Shown one piece after another: positions 44,332-56,562 of a stretch of 64,000 bases of DNA. The notes under the pieces are model-generated. The model searched no databases and had not been told where the DNA came from. It worked only from the letters and a program-made list of their open reading frames with translations. Each line of letters opens with the position of its first letter. The stretch's first letter is position 1. The position numbers and the translations under genes are program-made. The stretch comes from Cryptomeria japonica (taxonomy: Eukaryota; Streptophyta; Pinopsida; Cupressales; Cupressaceae): assembly GCF_030272615.1 (NCBI RefSeq), contig NC_081411.1:832556160-832620159 (forward strand), read 5' to 3'.

Positions 44332-45047
44332 TGCCTTTCTCTTCTCATATATCTCTATCTCTCTCTTTCTCTTGTCATACATATCTAGCGCTCCCTCTCT
44401 CTCCCCCTATTTCTCTCTCCACATATATTTATCTATATTAGATTCTCTTTGTTTTTATGCTTATCTATCGATCACCTCGTCCCCCTCTCATTATATATCC
44501 TTATATCTCTATCTCTCCCTCTTCCTCTCTCTCTCCCTCCTCATCTATCTCTTTCTCTTTTATCCCTATCTTTCTCTATGTTTATCTCTCCATCTCCCTC
44601 TCTCTATCTGTCTATCTATTTGTCTCTTTCCTCACTCACTTTATTTTCAATAGTAACTTTAACTTCCTCTGCCTCACTCTATCTTTAGATATATCTCCCT
44701 CTTTCTACCCATCCATCTCTTTTCATGTCCCCCTCTCCTTCTTCCTATACATTTATATCTATATCTATTTGCCTCTACCTCTATCTTTCCACATTTTTTC
44801 TTCCATCTCTCCCTCTATTTATATCTAATCATCTCTCCATCTCTCTACTTATACATTTGTCCCTCTCTTTACCTTTACATATCACTTCCTATTTCTCTCA
44901 TCCTCCCCCCTCTCTCCCTCTCTATATATTTATCTGTCCCTATCTCATCTCTCTCTTTATCTCCATTTCCATATCCATTTCTATCTTCTTTCCCCTATCT
45001 CACTATTCTTGCCCCCTCCCCTCCCCTCTCTCTATCTCTCTATTGTA
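43250..45047. repeat. 1.8-kb polypyrimidine tract (CT/TCTA-rich satellite)
   Basis: The plus strand is almost pure C and T with A at intervals: a (CA)n run at about 43264-43308, pure (CT)n at 43659-43728 and about 44289-44323, and irregular TCTATCTC elsewhere. Both strands give long open frames only because CT repeats avoid stops (Ser-Leu repeats). It could form triplex DNA. It replaces the left part of the Gy-E 5' LTR. Confidence 0.95.
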
Positions 45048-45159
45048 AAAATAACATGATCTTGTTGGTAATGGAGTTTGATTATCTTCTCAATTAAAAG
45101 TTTTATATATTTATTTGTGTTTAGATACTTGTAAGTGGAGGAATAGTTCATTTGAAACT

Positions 45160-45741
45160 ATCTTTTTTAAACTTTTAATATGTGAGACAAGAGGAGGTGT
45201 GAGATATGGAGAAATAACAGTGCTCATTTATGGACTTTAGAACTTAAAAGAAAATAGAATTGATAAACAACAACAAGAAAATGAAAAGAGAACTTTGGAG
45301 AATGTGATAAGGTGGATGAAAATAACATTAAGCGCATTCTTGGGGCTGTTTTAAAACAACAATAATAGAGGTATTCTATTGAAGAGAAAAACATAAAAAT
45401 GAGCATTGGAATTTAGAGAAGAAGATGAGGAAATTAATGGGTGAAAAGTTCATTTGTTTTTGGACTATTCAAAAATAGAAAATTAATATATTTGGAATAA
45501 TAGCACAAGTCTAGAAGTGGGGCAAATTTACAGTAGAAGAAGATATTTAGAGTTGGAAAGAAAATTGAGAGAAGGGAGAAGAATAGAGAGAGAGCTAAGA
45601 GAGGGTATGATTTTAAGCTTCAAATGTTTTAAATTTTATTTATTGATAGTCTGTAATTCAATTTGTAAATCAATCAAATAGATATACAAAATTTGTTTGT
45701 GATTTGAGTTAGTGTTGAGAGAGGTTTTTTTATTTGCATCA
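45160..45741 (+). repeat. Gy-E 5' LTR (3' part)
   Basis: Aligns with 60388-60758: shared phrases include TTTTAATATGTGAGA, GTGCTCATTTATGG (CTGCTCATTTATGG in the right copy) and GCATTCTTGGGGCTGTTTTAAAAC. It ends TTTGCATCA before the primer site TTGGTATCAGAG at 45743-45754. The LTR start is missing; satellite DNA lies where it should be. Confidence 0.75.
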
Positions 45742-45742
45742 A

Positions 45743-45754
45743 TTGGTATCAGAG
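45743..45754 (+). promoter_or_regulatory. Gy-E primer-binding site
   Basis: TTGGTATCAGAG matches the initiator-Met site of the other chromovirus copies, shortened by the change after GAG. It directly follows the LTR end. Confidence 0.85.
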
Positions 45755-46016
45755 TAAGTGATCCTAAGCACGCAAATAGAGCACTGAATGTGAGGTAGTT
45801 TCGCACCAAAGACCTATGGGTGAATTTTGAGACAATAAGTTGTCTGAGGGACTCGAAAGAACATTGAAAATGAAATTAAAGAGGATTGGGATACCTATGA
45901 AAGTCATTGTTGTTGCAATTTAAATTGGTGTTTTGTTTAATCAAAAGCATTGTAAAAGAAAAAGCCTCCAAGGAGAAGAAATCCTAGAATATAGTAGATG
46001 TTTGATTAGTTAATAG

Positions 46017-47481
46017 TGGAGATGAGAAATGAAATGAGGAACCTAGTTTCTAGGCTAAGAAGGAACATTGAATACATTGAAAACTGTGTTAGTGAGGAGT
46101 AGAGGAAGTACATGAAAGGGATAGAGAAAATGAACAATTGGAGGATGCTCAACAATAGAGATTTTTGGAATCCCTCCTTAGAGTATCTACAAGTAACTGA
46201 ATGGATGTGCCTAACTTTTCTAGAACATTAAATGTATATGAGTTAATTGATTGGATATGAGAGTTAGAGGAGTACTTTTATCTAGAATAAATTAGAGACA
46301 CACAAAGGGTAATGTTAGCACAAACAAAACTCAAAGGTCATGCTACAATTTGGTGGAAAGAGTTGCAAAGAGAGGATGAGAAATGGTGACCCAAGAATTA
46401 CCAAATGGAATAAAATGGTGACTAGGTTGAAAACAAATTCATTCCTAGAGATTACAAAATGAAGCTATTAAAAAAATTACAAAATTTGAGACCAAAAGAC
46501 ATTAGTTAAAAATATTATATAGATGAATTCTACAAATTAACTATTCAATCTGGAAGACAAGAAAGATATAGAGAAAAGGTAGATAGGTATACCAATGGAT
46601 TAAGATTTAGCATTCAAGATGAAATGAGTATGTTAAAACTTTCCTTGGTAGAAGAGACATACCAATATGCATTGAAGGAAGAGGAGAAGATACTAAGGAG
46701 GTAGAAAAATATTCCTAGAAGTAGAGGAGGATCTACAATAGAGGAAGGAGCAACAACAAAGGTAAACAAGTTGAGGAAGAAACCAAGTCTAAGTGGAATA
46801 GAGAAGGTGGAAAAATCCCAAAAGGAAAAGTGTATTCAATACGTGGACATGGTAACACTAATAGGGGATTTGTTGGTAAATTTTTCTAGTGTGGGGAACC
46901 TAGTCATTGGGTTTATGAGTGCCCGCAAATACAAGAGAACAACAAGAAGAGAACAACACAAAATAACTTGAATCTCTCATGATGAGGAGAGTGTTGGTAA
47001 AGCAAGAAGGAGTTGAGGATGGAATATCCCAAAGAAGGTGTCTCTTTCAAGTTGTTTGCAAGTTTGGAGGTAAGTGTAAAAAAGGTAATCGTAGATAATG
47101 GTAGCATAAATAACCTAGTCTCAGAGGAGATGGAAGAGAAGTTGAGTTTGAAATTTTTTACATACCCCGACCCACATAAAAATTTCCTAATTGCAAAAGG
47201 AACATGATTTTAATATGAATGAATAATGTTTAGTTAGTTTTCAAATTGGGCCCTTTAAGGATGAAGTCTTGTGTGATGTGATGTCTATGAATGCTTGTCA
47301 TGTGTTTTTGGGAAGACTGTGGAAATTTGATAGAGATGCCATTTATTATGGTAGGAATAATATGTACACCATCAAGAAGGATGAGCAACTATATGTTTTG
47401 AATTATTTGAGAGAGAGGGAGAAATCAATACTAGAAGTTCATCCTATTAGTTGTTGTAGTGCAAAAAAAAAAAACTTATAA
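46017..47481 (+). pseudogene. Gy-E gag and protease
   Basis: 46017-46190 is a decayed start. The capsid region reads LNVYELIDWI, then TQRVMLAQTKLKGHATIWWK at about 46300-46360. A zinc knuckle CGEPSHWVYEC lies near 46900, its first Cys region spoiled by a stop. The protease follows: VIVDNGSINNLVSEEM (about 47085-47130; the Asp-Ser-Gly is now Asp-Asn-Gly) and MNACHVFLGRLWKFDRDAIY (about 47287-47346). The frame ends at 47479. No RT, RNase H or integrase follows. The same gag-protease-only plan is seen in Gy-A. Confidence 0.8.
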
Positions 47482-47775
47482 AGGGGGAGAAGGTGCCATG
47501 AAGGCACTAGGGAGTAGATTATAAATGGAAATAGTGGGTTTAATAGTTATTTTATTAAGAAGCAAAGTAAAGGAAATGAGAACAATGGGCCCAATATATG
47601 TGAAAGGTCAAAGAAGTCAAGATGGAGAGTAAGAGTGGAATGAAAGGAGAGGAAAAGATCCCATGGATGAGGAGTAGAGATTAATAAAAAATTAACATTG
47701 GATTAACATCCCATGCGCCTTTAAATGTTCTTGATTTTTCTAAACTTGTGGAACATTTCACTTATTTGTCTCATC
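47482..47775 (+). other. Gy-E 3' untranslated region
   Basis: It begins with AAAGGGGGAGAAGG, a polypurine-like run, then about 290 bases of purine-rich, stop-filled DNA up to the LTR start. No pol remnant is visible. Confidence 0.55.
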
Positions 47776-47990
47776 TGATGCAAGAGCATCTCAGTGCACA
47801 TGTTACCCCACATAAACCAAAAAAATATTGGTTTTTTTTTCTTTCATTTTTGGTTTCTTTTGGTGTTCTTAGAATCTCACTATATTTGGAGGACTCAATT
47901 TGATTTAAATTTGCAAGATTGAAGATTTTGCCTTAGTTATCTTGTCTAGCTAGCAATTTCATGAAAACAATTAGTTTTCAAAAATATATG

Positions 47991-49501
47991 TGTAGACACC
48001 TAAAAATGGTCAACGCTTGCGGAGTCATACTTTAACATTTGCGCATTGCCTCATTTTAGGTTTTTGCGTCGCATTAACATTTCTTCTATGATTCGCACTT
48101 GGTTTTTATCATTTGCGAGCATCGAGTCATTCTTCTACATTCTTCAATCGTCTTACTCTCAAATTTGGTCTTGTCGACAACACTATCCAGTCATGATTTT
48201 AATCGATCTTATCTTATTGCATCAATGTGAGTGCTTATTTGTCATCATTTTGGACATTGTCAATCCTAATTAGGGTTTTGTCCTTTTATCAATCTTGTCA
48301 TCTGGCGATCAATTTATCATCAATCCTTATCATTTTCAATCTTGTCGTTTTTGCGATCGATTTGTCATCGGTCGTTGTCATGTTTAATCTTGTCATTTTG
48401 CGATCGATTTGTCATTGATCGTGGTCATTTTCAATCCTGTCATCTTGCAATCTATTTTGTCATTGATCCTTGTTCTCTTGTCAATTTTGTCATCTTGCGA
48501 TAAATTTATCATCGATCGTCGTCATTATGTCAATTTGGATCAATTAGTTATTGTTCCTCGTCAATTGGCGTATTTATCAATCGAATCATTCGTCAGCATT
48601 GGTCATTTATCAATCATGATCAACATCAAATCAATCAATCTTTCATCACAACCTAATTGTCATTCTCGCATTGCTAATTCATCTTCTAGGGTTTCATGAT
48701 TTAATCATTTAACCTTGTGTGTCATTTTTTCCTCTAGGATTAATAAATTATTTATTTATCCTAAGTCTTCTCATCGCAATTAAATGTTCATTTAATTGGC
48801 TAATTATTCTTCTTTGTGAATTAATTAATAAATGACAAATTATTAATTAATTTACCTTTTTCCTAATTTTCCCTCTTTTTCTAATTTTCTATTTTTCTAA
48901 TTCCTAATTTCAATTTCCTCCTATTTCTCTCCTAAATTCATGGAAATGACATAAAAATTTGTCATAATTTGTCATAATTGACAATCAATCAATTTTTGAC
49001 ATAGAAGTTTGTCATAATTTGTCATAAATTATCAATCAACAAATTTTGCATAGAAAGTGCATAATTTGTCATAATTGACATAATCGATTTGTAATTTCCA
49101 TTTGAATTGAATCGTGCTAATCTTGTCTTTTCTCCAATTTTTCTATAAATTGGATGAATTTCTTCAATCTCTGGCCGCTAATTAGATTATCGAATTTCTA
49201 ATCAATCATGCTTCGAGTACTTTTGAGCAATTTTCTTACCTACTTGCTTTCAATCATGTATGTGCACTTGTAGGTGAGATCCACAACCAAACTATTTGAA
49301 GAGGAAAGAAGAACAATGGAGCCACATGAAGGAAGCATTTAGATCTGCATATGGTTTGCATAGTATTTACTTTTGAATGTTTTATCTTCATGTCTCTATT
49401 GAGTGTGTTTAGGATAGATCATTGCAATTGTGCTTTTGTGATTGAGCTAATGATTAGTATGTTTATATTGTTTGTGATGATTCCCAAATTCCTATGCTAC
49501 A
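47991..49501 (+). repeat. Tat-2 5' LTR
   Basis: It starts TGTAGACACCTAAAAATG and ends CCTATGCTACA before the primer site. It contains five tandem units of about 48 bp (48291-48530) around TTGCGATCGATTTGTCATCG, and further GTCATAATTGACA-like repeats at 48945-49090. No 3' LTR partner exists in the window. Confidence 0.75.
48291..48530. repeat. Tandem 48-bp repeats in the Tat-2 LTR
   Basis: Five imperfect units, each containing AATCTTGTCAT, TGCGATCGAT and TGTCATCGATCG-type blocks. GATCGAT palindromes recur. Such repeats are common in U3 regions and could bind a regulator; none is identified. Confidence 0.8.
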
Positions 49502-49506
49502 TTAAT

Positions 49507-49525
49507 TGGTGAACTCGACGTGAAC
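49507..49525 (+). promoter_or_regulatory. Tat-2 primer-binding site
   Basis: TGGTGAACTCGACGTGAAC follows the LTR end by five bases. It starts TGG as primer sites do but is not the initiator-Met type; I could not assign the tRNA. Confidence 0.65.
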
Positions 49526-51573
49526 ACTAACCATCTAACCCTTTAATTGTGTTTTTGAGTGCTTTTAAGTTGATTTGCAGGCCAAAAAACCCAAAAACAG
49601 GGCAATGCAGGGCTTTCTGGAGACTTCTGCGCCTGTGTGAGACAACCTGCGCCTATGTCAAGAAACTTGCACCTATGTTGAAGACATTCTGTGCTTGTGT
49701 CATGACTTCTGCACTTGTGTCATGACTTCTGCACCTGTGTAAAGTCCAGAACAGAGGTAAAAATGCAGTGTTTTACTTGAAAATTGTCTTGTTTTTGCAT
49801 TCTATTTTCCGTGTTTTGGTTTTTGGTACTAATTATCTATGCAGCATCTTGGCATACACATGGAAAAGACAACAAATGAAGCTATGAACATGTGTTATGC
49901 AGAATCGATAGTCAAAGAATAAATACCTCAAACTTCTAACTTGGGTTTTTGTAGGTTGCCTTGGAGAAACAACTAAACTTGGTGTTTGCCATTAATGTTT
50001 TAGGCACCTAGTGATTTCTAAATAGGTTGGAATGAATATGTTTTTGCTTTGATTGTTGAGTGTGACATTGGAGTAGGAGAGTATGCTCTCATCCTTCTTA
50101 GGGTGATCAGAAATCTAGATCTTCGATACCATGCTCGTGTCTTTGATTGTTTGTCATCTTTAGAGGGCCTACCTTCCCGACCACTTTGCTTTTGCAAGAA
50201 AGTGATAATAATGAGAAGGGAATGACCCAAAGTGAGTACGGCTAGAATACCTTGGCATTCTAACTCACTATAAACAAATACCTGATGAGCGAAAGCTTTG
50301 AAGGAAGGGTTACGTGGGAATTGTAGCTACTTGGGAAGTGATGACCCTTGAACTCTTTCTCATATCAACATCTAAGTAGGGCCTCACGGTCTAAATCATG
50401 CTTGCATGACTACATTTGTTTGGTATCTTGATGGGCTTAATGTCTCAATCACGCTTGTGTGACATCAAGGAGTAATGCTTAACAGAAATCATTACTAAAC
50501 ACCTTGTTTTTAGAAGCCAAAAACCCTTCTAGTTACTTGAGAAGGACAAGTTCGGATACTTGGAAGAGATACTAAGTTTTCCATGGGGAGATTTCCATGG
50601 GGACTGATGCTTGGCTACCTTGAGAAGTGAGTACCGTGGAGGGGAGCCCATGGGGTCAAGCATCTATGTATTCTCCTTGAATCCCATAATGAGTCTACCT
50701 CTCAAGTACCTAATGTCCCTGCCTACCATAAGAAATGTGGGAATGAGCATGATTGTCTTGAGTCTAAGTTGAAATATCTTGTATTCTTTGCTTGTCAAAA
50801 GTTGAAATTACATCTCATTCCAAAAACAAGGCAAATTGATTCAAAACAAGGTTAAACATAAGAACATTTCATCCAACAAAGTTCAAAGTTCAAAACACCT
50901 TCAAACATGGTTATCAAACATTGTTCAAAAACTTGTCTCAACATTCATGTCACTTACATTTAGGTTCATCCTAGGTTTGTATTTTGCAAAGTTCATTGTC
51001 AACTACCAAGGTTAAGTTTCACTTAGGTCATACTCCTTTGCATATCAATAAGGGTCATCCATTTGCATATGTCCTCTTGCATTAAAGTCATACCATTGTC
51101 ATGCTTTGCATACCCTAAGTCTCTTCATTAAGTTTGGGTTATTGTCATATCATATTAAAGTCACTTGCATAGTAATTGTCCATTTGCATATAGTCTCAAA
51201 AATAGGTTTTGTCATACTTGAGTAATCCAAATCCTTGATAAACCTTAAGTCATTGTTAGGAAGTCTAGACCTTATCAAACCTTTTGTCCTTTTGTCATCA
51301 ATGTCATTTAGTCAAACCTAGCTTAGTATCCAAGCATATAGGGGAGACATTGTCACCTTGTCCTTTGTCAGTTAGTCCTTTTGTCCTTTGAGGTCTAGAC
51401 ATCATTCCAATTCCCCAAGGGTCCCTCTCTTAGATTTGCATTCATAAGTTTGTCAAAATCTTCAAAACAACCAAAAACATAGATTGCATTTTCATCTATT
51501 CAAGTTTGTATTTAGTTGCATAGCATATATTGCCATTGAAAAATTCCAAAAACATTGCATTTGCATAAGTGAC
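49526..51573 (+). other. Tat-2 untranslated leader
   Basis: Two kilobases without a long frame. It holds a minisatellite at 49623-49744: six imperfect 20-bp units around CTTCTGCACCTGTGTCATGA. The rest has repeated short phrases (GTCATTTGCATA, AAGTCATTGTC). Long leaders are usual in the Tat lineage. The minus-strand frame near 50018-50230 looks like chance. Confidence 0.65.
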
Positions 51574-54444
51574 ATGCCTATTGAGACAAGATCAAAATCT
51601 AAAAAGATGGGCGAACCAACGTATCAACCCATTGACAACATAGCAAATTCGCAGTTTCAAACTAGTCAAACAGTGCAAATTGAAGGTTCATCAAACACAT
51701 CTCTACCACCATATGGAACGATTCAACTTGGACCACCTCCATTATATGAACCAGTGTTTGTACCTATGAAACCAGGACATGGGAGTGTTCCACCAAATCC
51801 AAGAGGAAGTGCACCTTTCAATTGGAATCAACCACACCTGCAACATGACATTCAAACTCAAACATTATATGAAGAACAAACACTTTCGCAAGGATTTGGT
51901 TCAGATCAAGGCATTCAACAAGAAATGAATCCAAATATCCAACCAGATTCTTCATCCGATTCCGATGCTTCTGATGATGTTGACATGTTCCTTCAAGATC
52001 CAAAGATAACAAAAAAGATGGATAAGTTCTTGAACAAGGTCTTTAAGATGTTTCCACAAAAGTATCTTAACATGATGAGTAATGTGACCTCTTCAAGTGA
52101 GCAAATTAATGTGCAAAAACAACAAGGCGGTGAGTTGTTAAGTTTCTCTCTGCATCCAAATGAAGAAAATGCACAACAAGCAACTCAACCTACCTTGATG
52201 AGCAAACGTGCTTCAAAGGCATTGACAGTGACTATTCCTCAAAAGTCACCATTTGAGACAATAAATAATCCACTATTCAACACAACACCTGTAACACAAG
52301 ATCAAATGAAGAACACACAAATATTGACAGCTGTCCCTCAACAAGAAGTGGTTCCTTACATGCATAAAGTGGGATCAAAATCTAAGATGCAGGAAAGCTT
52401 CACAACTGGAATGCCTAATGTCACCAATGTCCAAAATAACTCCATGATGCAACAAAGTTCTTATGTCCCGTTAAGTTCAATATCTTTTCCAAACACTATT
52501 GCGACAAATCCTTCGATAATGGCAACACAAAGAGTTACAGATAGTGGTTTGTACCAACAATAATTATTGCAACAATTGAGTAATACACAAAGGGTACAAT
52601 CGAATGTGCAAACAAGCAATGTGCCACAACAACAATTTCACATTTGACAACAAATTGCAGCGCCTTCAGCACCATTACAAGTTAATGCAAACTTGCAACC
52701 ATCACAATGGATTGGACAAACAACACAGCAAGTTAATGCAAGTGCTATACCCCATCCTAAGGAGAAGCAACGAAAACCACCTAAACAAAGTTTTTAACAA
52801 ATGATGGGATATACACCACGACAACAATTGGCACAAAGTCAACAAATTCCGATTCGTCAGCATCAACACCAACATGTGCCACAATATGTGCCAAGGCAAA
52901 TAAGCTATCCTACTTCACAACCGCAATTGGCACCTATGCAATATCAAAAACCTACTCAATTGCAATATCAACCTAGGCTCCAAGAAGCACAACAACAAGG
53001 TCGATATCAAGGCATAGCACAACCGCAACAACAAGAGATGTACCAAGAACATTATATGCCGGAGACACCAAAAACGGCCATTTCAGAGTATCAACAACCG
53101 ATCGGAAATGCGATGTATCGACAAAGAATACCAACCAGGATTAATGATGGACTTCCAAAATCTGATTCAATTGCGCAACAACTTGAGAAGTTGCAATGAA
53201 AAGTTGACGCATTAGAAACTAAAGGAACAAAGAAGTTGTATACAGATCAAGATTTATGTCCTAATCCATTTGACAAGAGTGTATACATGCCTCCATTCCC
53301 TAAGCATTTTGAGGCACCTAATTTTGAGAAATATAAAGGGAATGGCAATCCAAAAGATCACATTCGAGCATTTTTTGTGGCATGTACGGAAGTAAGCTAC
53401 GAGGAGACATATCTAATGCGATTATTTGCACGAAGTCTCATGGGACAAGCCATGGATTGGTATTCACATCTGCCAGGAAATATAAAGACTTGGTCAGAAT
53501 TGGCTCAAAAGTTTTTATCTCATTTCACGTTCAACATCGACAGTGACTTGACCATGTCAGACTTATGCAACACCAAGCAAAAGCAAGGTGAATCATTAGT
53601 GACTTTCTTGCAATGATGGCGAAGCTTGTATAGTCGTTCTTCTCTTGATATACCCGAAGAACAACAAGTGAATCTGTTTATCCAAAATTTGGTCCCAGAA
53701 ATGATGTATGAGCTAAAATTGAAAAGTCCCAGTACTATAGAGAAACTTATTAAGAAAGGAATGAGCATTGAAACGGCTCTTGTAGATAAAGGAATTATCA
53801 AGCTCAATAAAGACAGTGACAACACCAATTATTCAGGGGATAGAAACAGATTTTGGTATAAGAACAAGAATGTCACTAATGATGGAGTTGTTGATGCAAG
53901 AGCGGTGAATGCAAATCAACCCCCATTCACGATCAAGAAACTGAGTGTTCCTAATATGTCAACTATGGAACAAAATCAAGCACCAATGAGCAATGTTACT
54001 CAACAGCCACAATACCAACAACATGCTCAACAACAACATACTCAACAATATAATCAACAACAAGGCCAACAACAAAACCAGCAGAGCAAACCCTTCCGAT
54101 CGCGAGATGGGCCTCCTCGACAATTTACGCCATTGGGAGAGCCTATTGAGTCGGTAATGAAGCAATTAATACAAGCAAAATTTATTAAGCTACCAGATAT
54201 CAAGGCAGAACCAGTGGTAAAACCACATTGGTGGAATGATAATGCATACTGTGAGTATCATCGGTCCAAAGGACATAAAACCGCATCATGTTTTCAATTG
54301 AAACATATGATTCAAGATTTATTAGAGCAAGGAGTAATTGAGGTAGATCCACCTCATGCAACTTCTAACACAGATCATACTATTTTCAAAACTCCTTTGC
54401 TTGATCATGACAAGGGTAAAGCGTCTTCTTCCAACTCTGCCTAA
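51574..54444 (+). pseudogene. Tat-2 gag
   Basis: The ATG at 51574 (MPIETRSKSKKMGEPTYQPI) opens a frame that stays in register to 59535. A Gln/Pro-rich region (about 52540-53200) precedes the capsid domain: PFPKHFEAPNFEKYKGNGNP, LFARSLMGQAMDWYSHLPG and WSELAQKFLSHF (about 53290-53530). A second Gln-rich stretch is followed by a zinc-binding CEYHRSKGHKTASC at 54250-54291 and HMIQDLLEQGVIEV, typical of Tat gags. Stops at 52561, 52645, 52798, 53197, 53614 and 54442 kill it. No frameshift was found. Confidence 0.88.
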
Positions 54445-56562
54445 ACAACAAATTATGCAAATATTGGTTATAACAATGTCATTAATTGTTTTAGTGCATC
54501 AAATGAGTATGTTTCCACCCTGAGAATAAAGGGACAAGATCCTTCTTGCGCAGTCACCACTCGTCGATCCAAAATAGTCTTGAAAGGAGCTCCTGCAGCT
54601 CCTCCCAAGCCAACTCCTGCAAGTCAGTATAATCTTTTGGATCATCTAGGAAAGACACCTGCACAAATATCAATCCTTGAGTTGTTGAAAATGTCTCCCA
54701 TGCATCGTGCAGTCCTGGATAAAGCTTTAATTGAGTCCATTGTCCCGACAGATATTGATGTTGACCAGTTTCAAGCCCAGATTGGACATCTAGCTGTTTC
54801 CCAAAATGTCGCATTTTCTGACAATGATATCTCACCTGATAAGCTCCCTCATAATGATCCTTTACACCTTGAAGTCTTTGTCCATAATTGAAAAATCTGA
54901 CGAGTCTTGATAGATGGCAGAGCGGGTCTTAATATTTGCACCTTGAGAGTGGTCATTGGCCTTGGATATACAAAAAATGACATTGATGCTTCCAAAAGAA
55001 AAACAATCAAAGCATATGATGATGCTGAGAGCCCATCCAAAGGGATAATTACATTGCCTATCAGAGTTGGTCCAGTGACAGAAAACACTTTCCTGCAAGT
55101 CCTAGACCTTGATCTCCCTTATAATATGATCCTTGGCTGTCCATGGATCCACGCAATGAAAGCAGTTCCATCCACCTATCATCAATGTTTAAAATATCCT
55201 TACAATGGAACTGAGATAACAATTCCAGGAGATCCTAACCCATTTCAATTTTGTGCTACTCTAAAGGATAATCCTCAGCAGCAAGTCCCAGTCAATAGAG
55301 AAGCCAAGTCACATAGCTATGTGGATCCTAATGAATTATTAGATGCTGTCAAAGGAAAATTGAAGATACAAGACCAAGGATGCGGAGAATATTCAATGGA
55401 TCAAACATTCCTCATTGGGAATTTGCCAATATCTCCAAAAACCTATGGCAAACCGCAAAAGGAGCCTAAGGTCATTATTCAATATCAGCCTCCCACTACA
55501 TTTACAAGATGGGGTGAACTTGACAAAGAAACTGTAGATGATGATGTCATAGATTGGCTTTATAAAGATCCAACTGAGACCCCACCTGTCAGATTGCCAG
55601 TGGAACGATACGGCAAAGGATTTACTATGCTGCAAAAGAAAGGATATGATGGTTGCAGTGGCTTAGGCCTGAACAATAATGGAAGGCTAGAACCTGTCAT
55701 ACCCAAGAGGCGACCTCCAACTTTAGGGTTAGGTTTTGTACCATTGCGAATTGGATCTACATCTACCAAAGTGCCCACGTGTAGAAAAGGGCATGATTCT
55801 GACGATGAAATAACACCTAAGGATACCCGACCCGGAACTGATTCCAATGAATGGGAGTGGAGTTCTTTTTCTTCTAGCTCCTATGCCCTCGACAATATTT
55901 TCATTGACCCTGATAATTTGCCTATGGAAGACAAACATGAAATAACTCCTCTTCCTAAAACATGTCCCCATGCTTGGATAGAGTCATTCTGGGATCCAAG
56001 CTTCGAATCCGATACAAGCAGTTCAGATAGTCATACCACAAATGTTCATATCTTTACCATATCAGCCCTTTCTCTCCTTACAACCGATGATGACATGCCC
56101 CTCATTTATCCCCAGCTTATCCAACATGACCAACAAGATCCGCTCACATTGGACTGTTTTCAAAATGACGAAGCAATTGCAGAATTCCTTGGACTACGGG
56201 AAGGCATACCACAAGGTGATCATAAGGCAGGATTTGCTATTGACCTAGATTCCACGACATATTTTGGGGAGTCAACTCCCTCTTCCAGTCATCAAAATGA
56301 AAAAAGAAAAGAAAAAGTAAAAAATCAAAAGAATAGATCTTTGAGTGAAAACCGTAAGGCACTCTCTGATCATACAAAAGTAAAAATAAAAGACGTACCT
56401 GCGGGTGAAAACCTCTCCGAGGCGCCCAAAGGTGGAAGAGTGGACATACCCCTATCAAGTCAGGACAAATCAACATTGCTAGTGGAAATGACCGAGGAAA
56501 TCAATTTGGGTACACCTGACAACCCTAAGGTCATTTATTTTGCTGCTTCTCTATCACAATAG
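54445..56562 (+). pseudogene. Tat-2 protease and G-patch-bearing linker
   Basis: In frame with gag. A Pro/Ala segment and SILELLKMSPMHRAVLDKAL lead into the protease, RVLIDGRAGLNICTLRVVIG at 54904-54960, with DLPYNMILGCPWIHAM at about 55108-55155. From 55609 to 55740 lies a G-patch: GYDGCSGLGLNNNGRLEP ending TLGLGFVP. G-patches bind nucleic acid or helicases. An acidic linker to RT follows (DSDDEITPKDTRPGTDSNEW). Stops lie at 54889, 54898 and 56560. Confidence 0.82.

Noticed and set aside
43412-44653. Long plus-strand open frames rich in Ser-Leu (229 and 170 residues)
   Set aside because: They lie wholly within CT/TCTA repeats, which cannot form stops in these frames. No gene signal.
50281-50300. 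Hammerhead-like core CTGATGAGCGAAAG
   Set aside because: The two conserved boxes touch with no stem II between them, and I could not pair stems I and III. Likely chance.
51818-55971. Several 60-100-residue minus-strand frames across Tat-2
   Set aside because: Shadows of the long plus-strand gag-pol frame.
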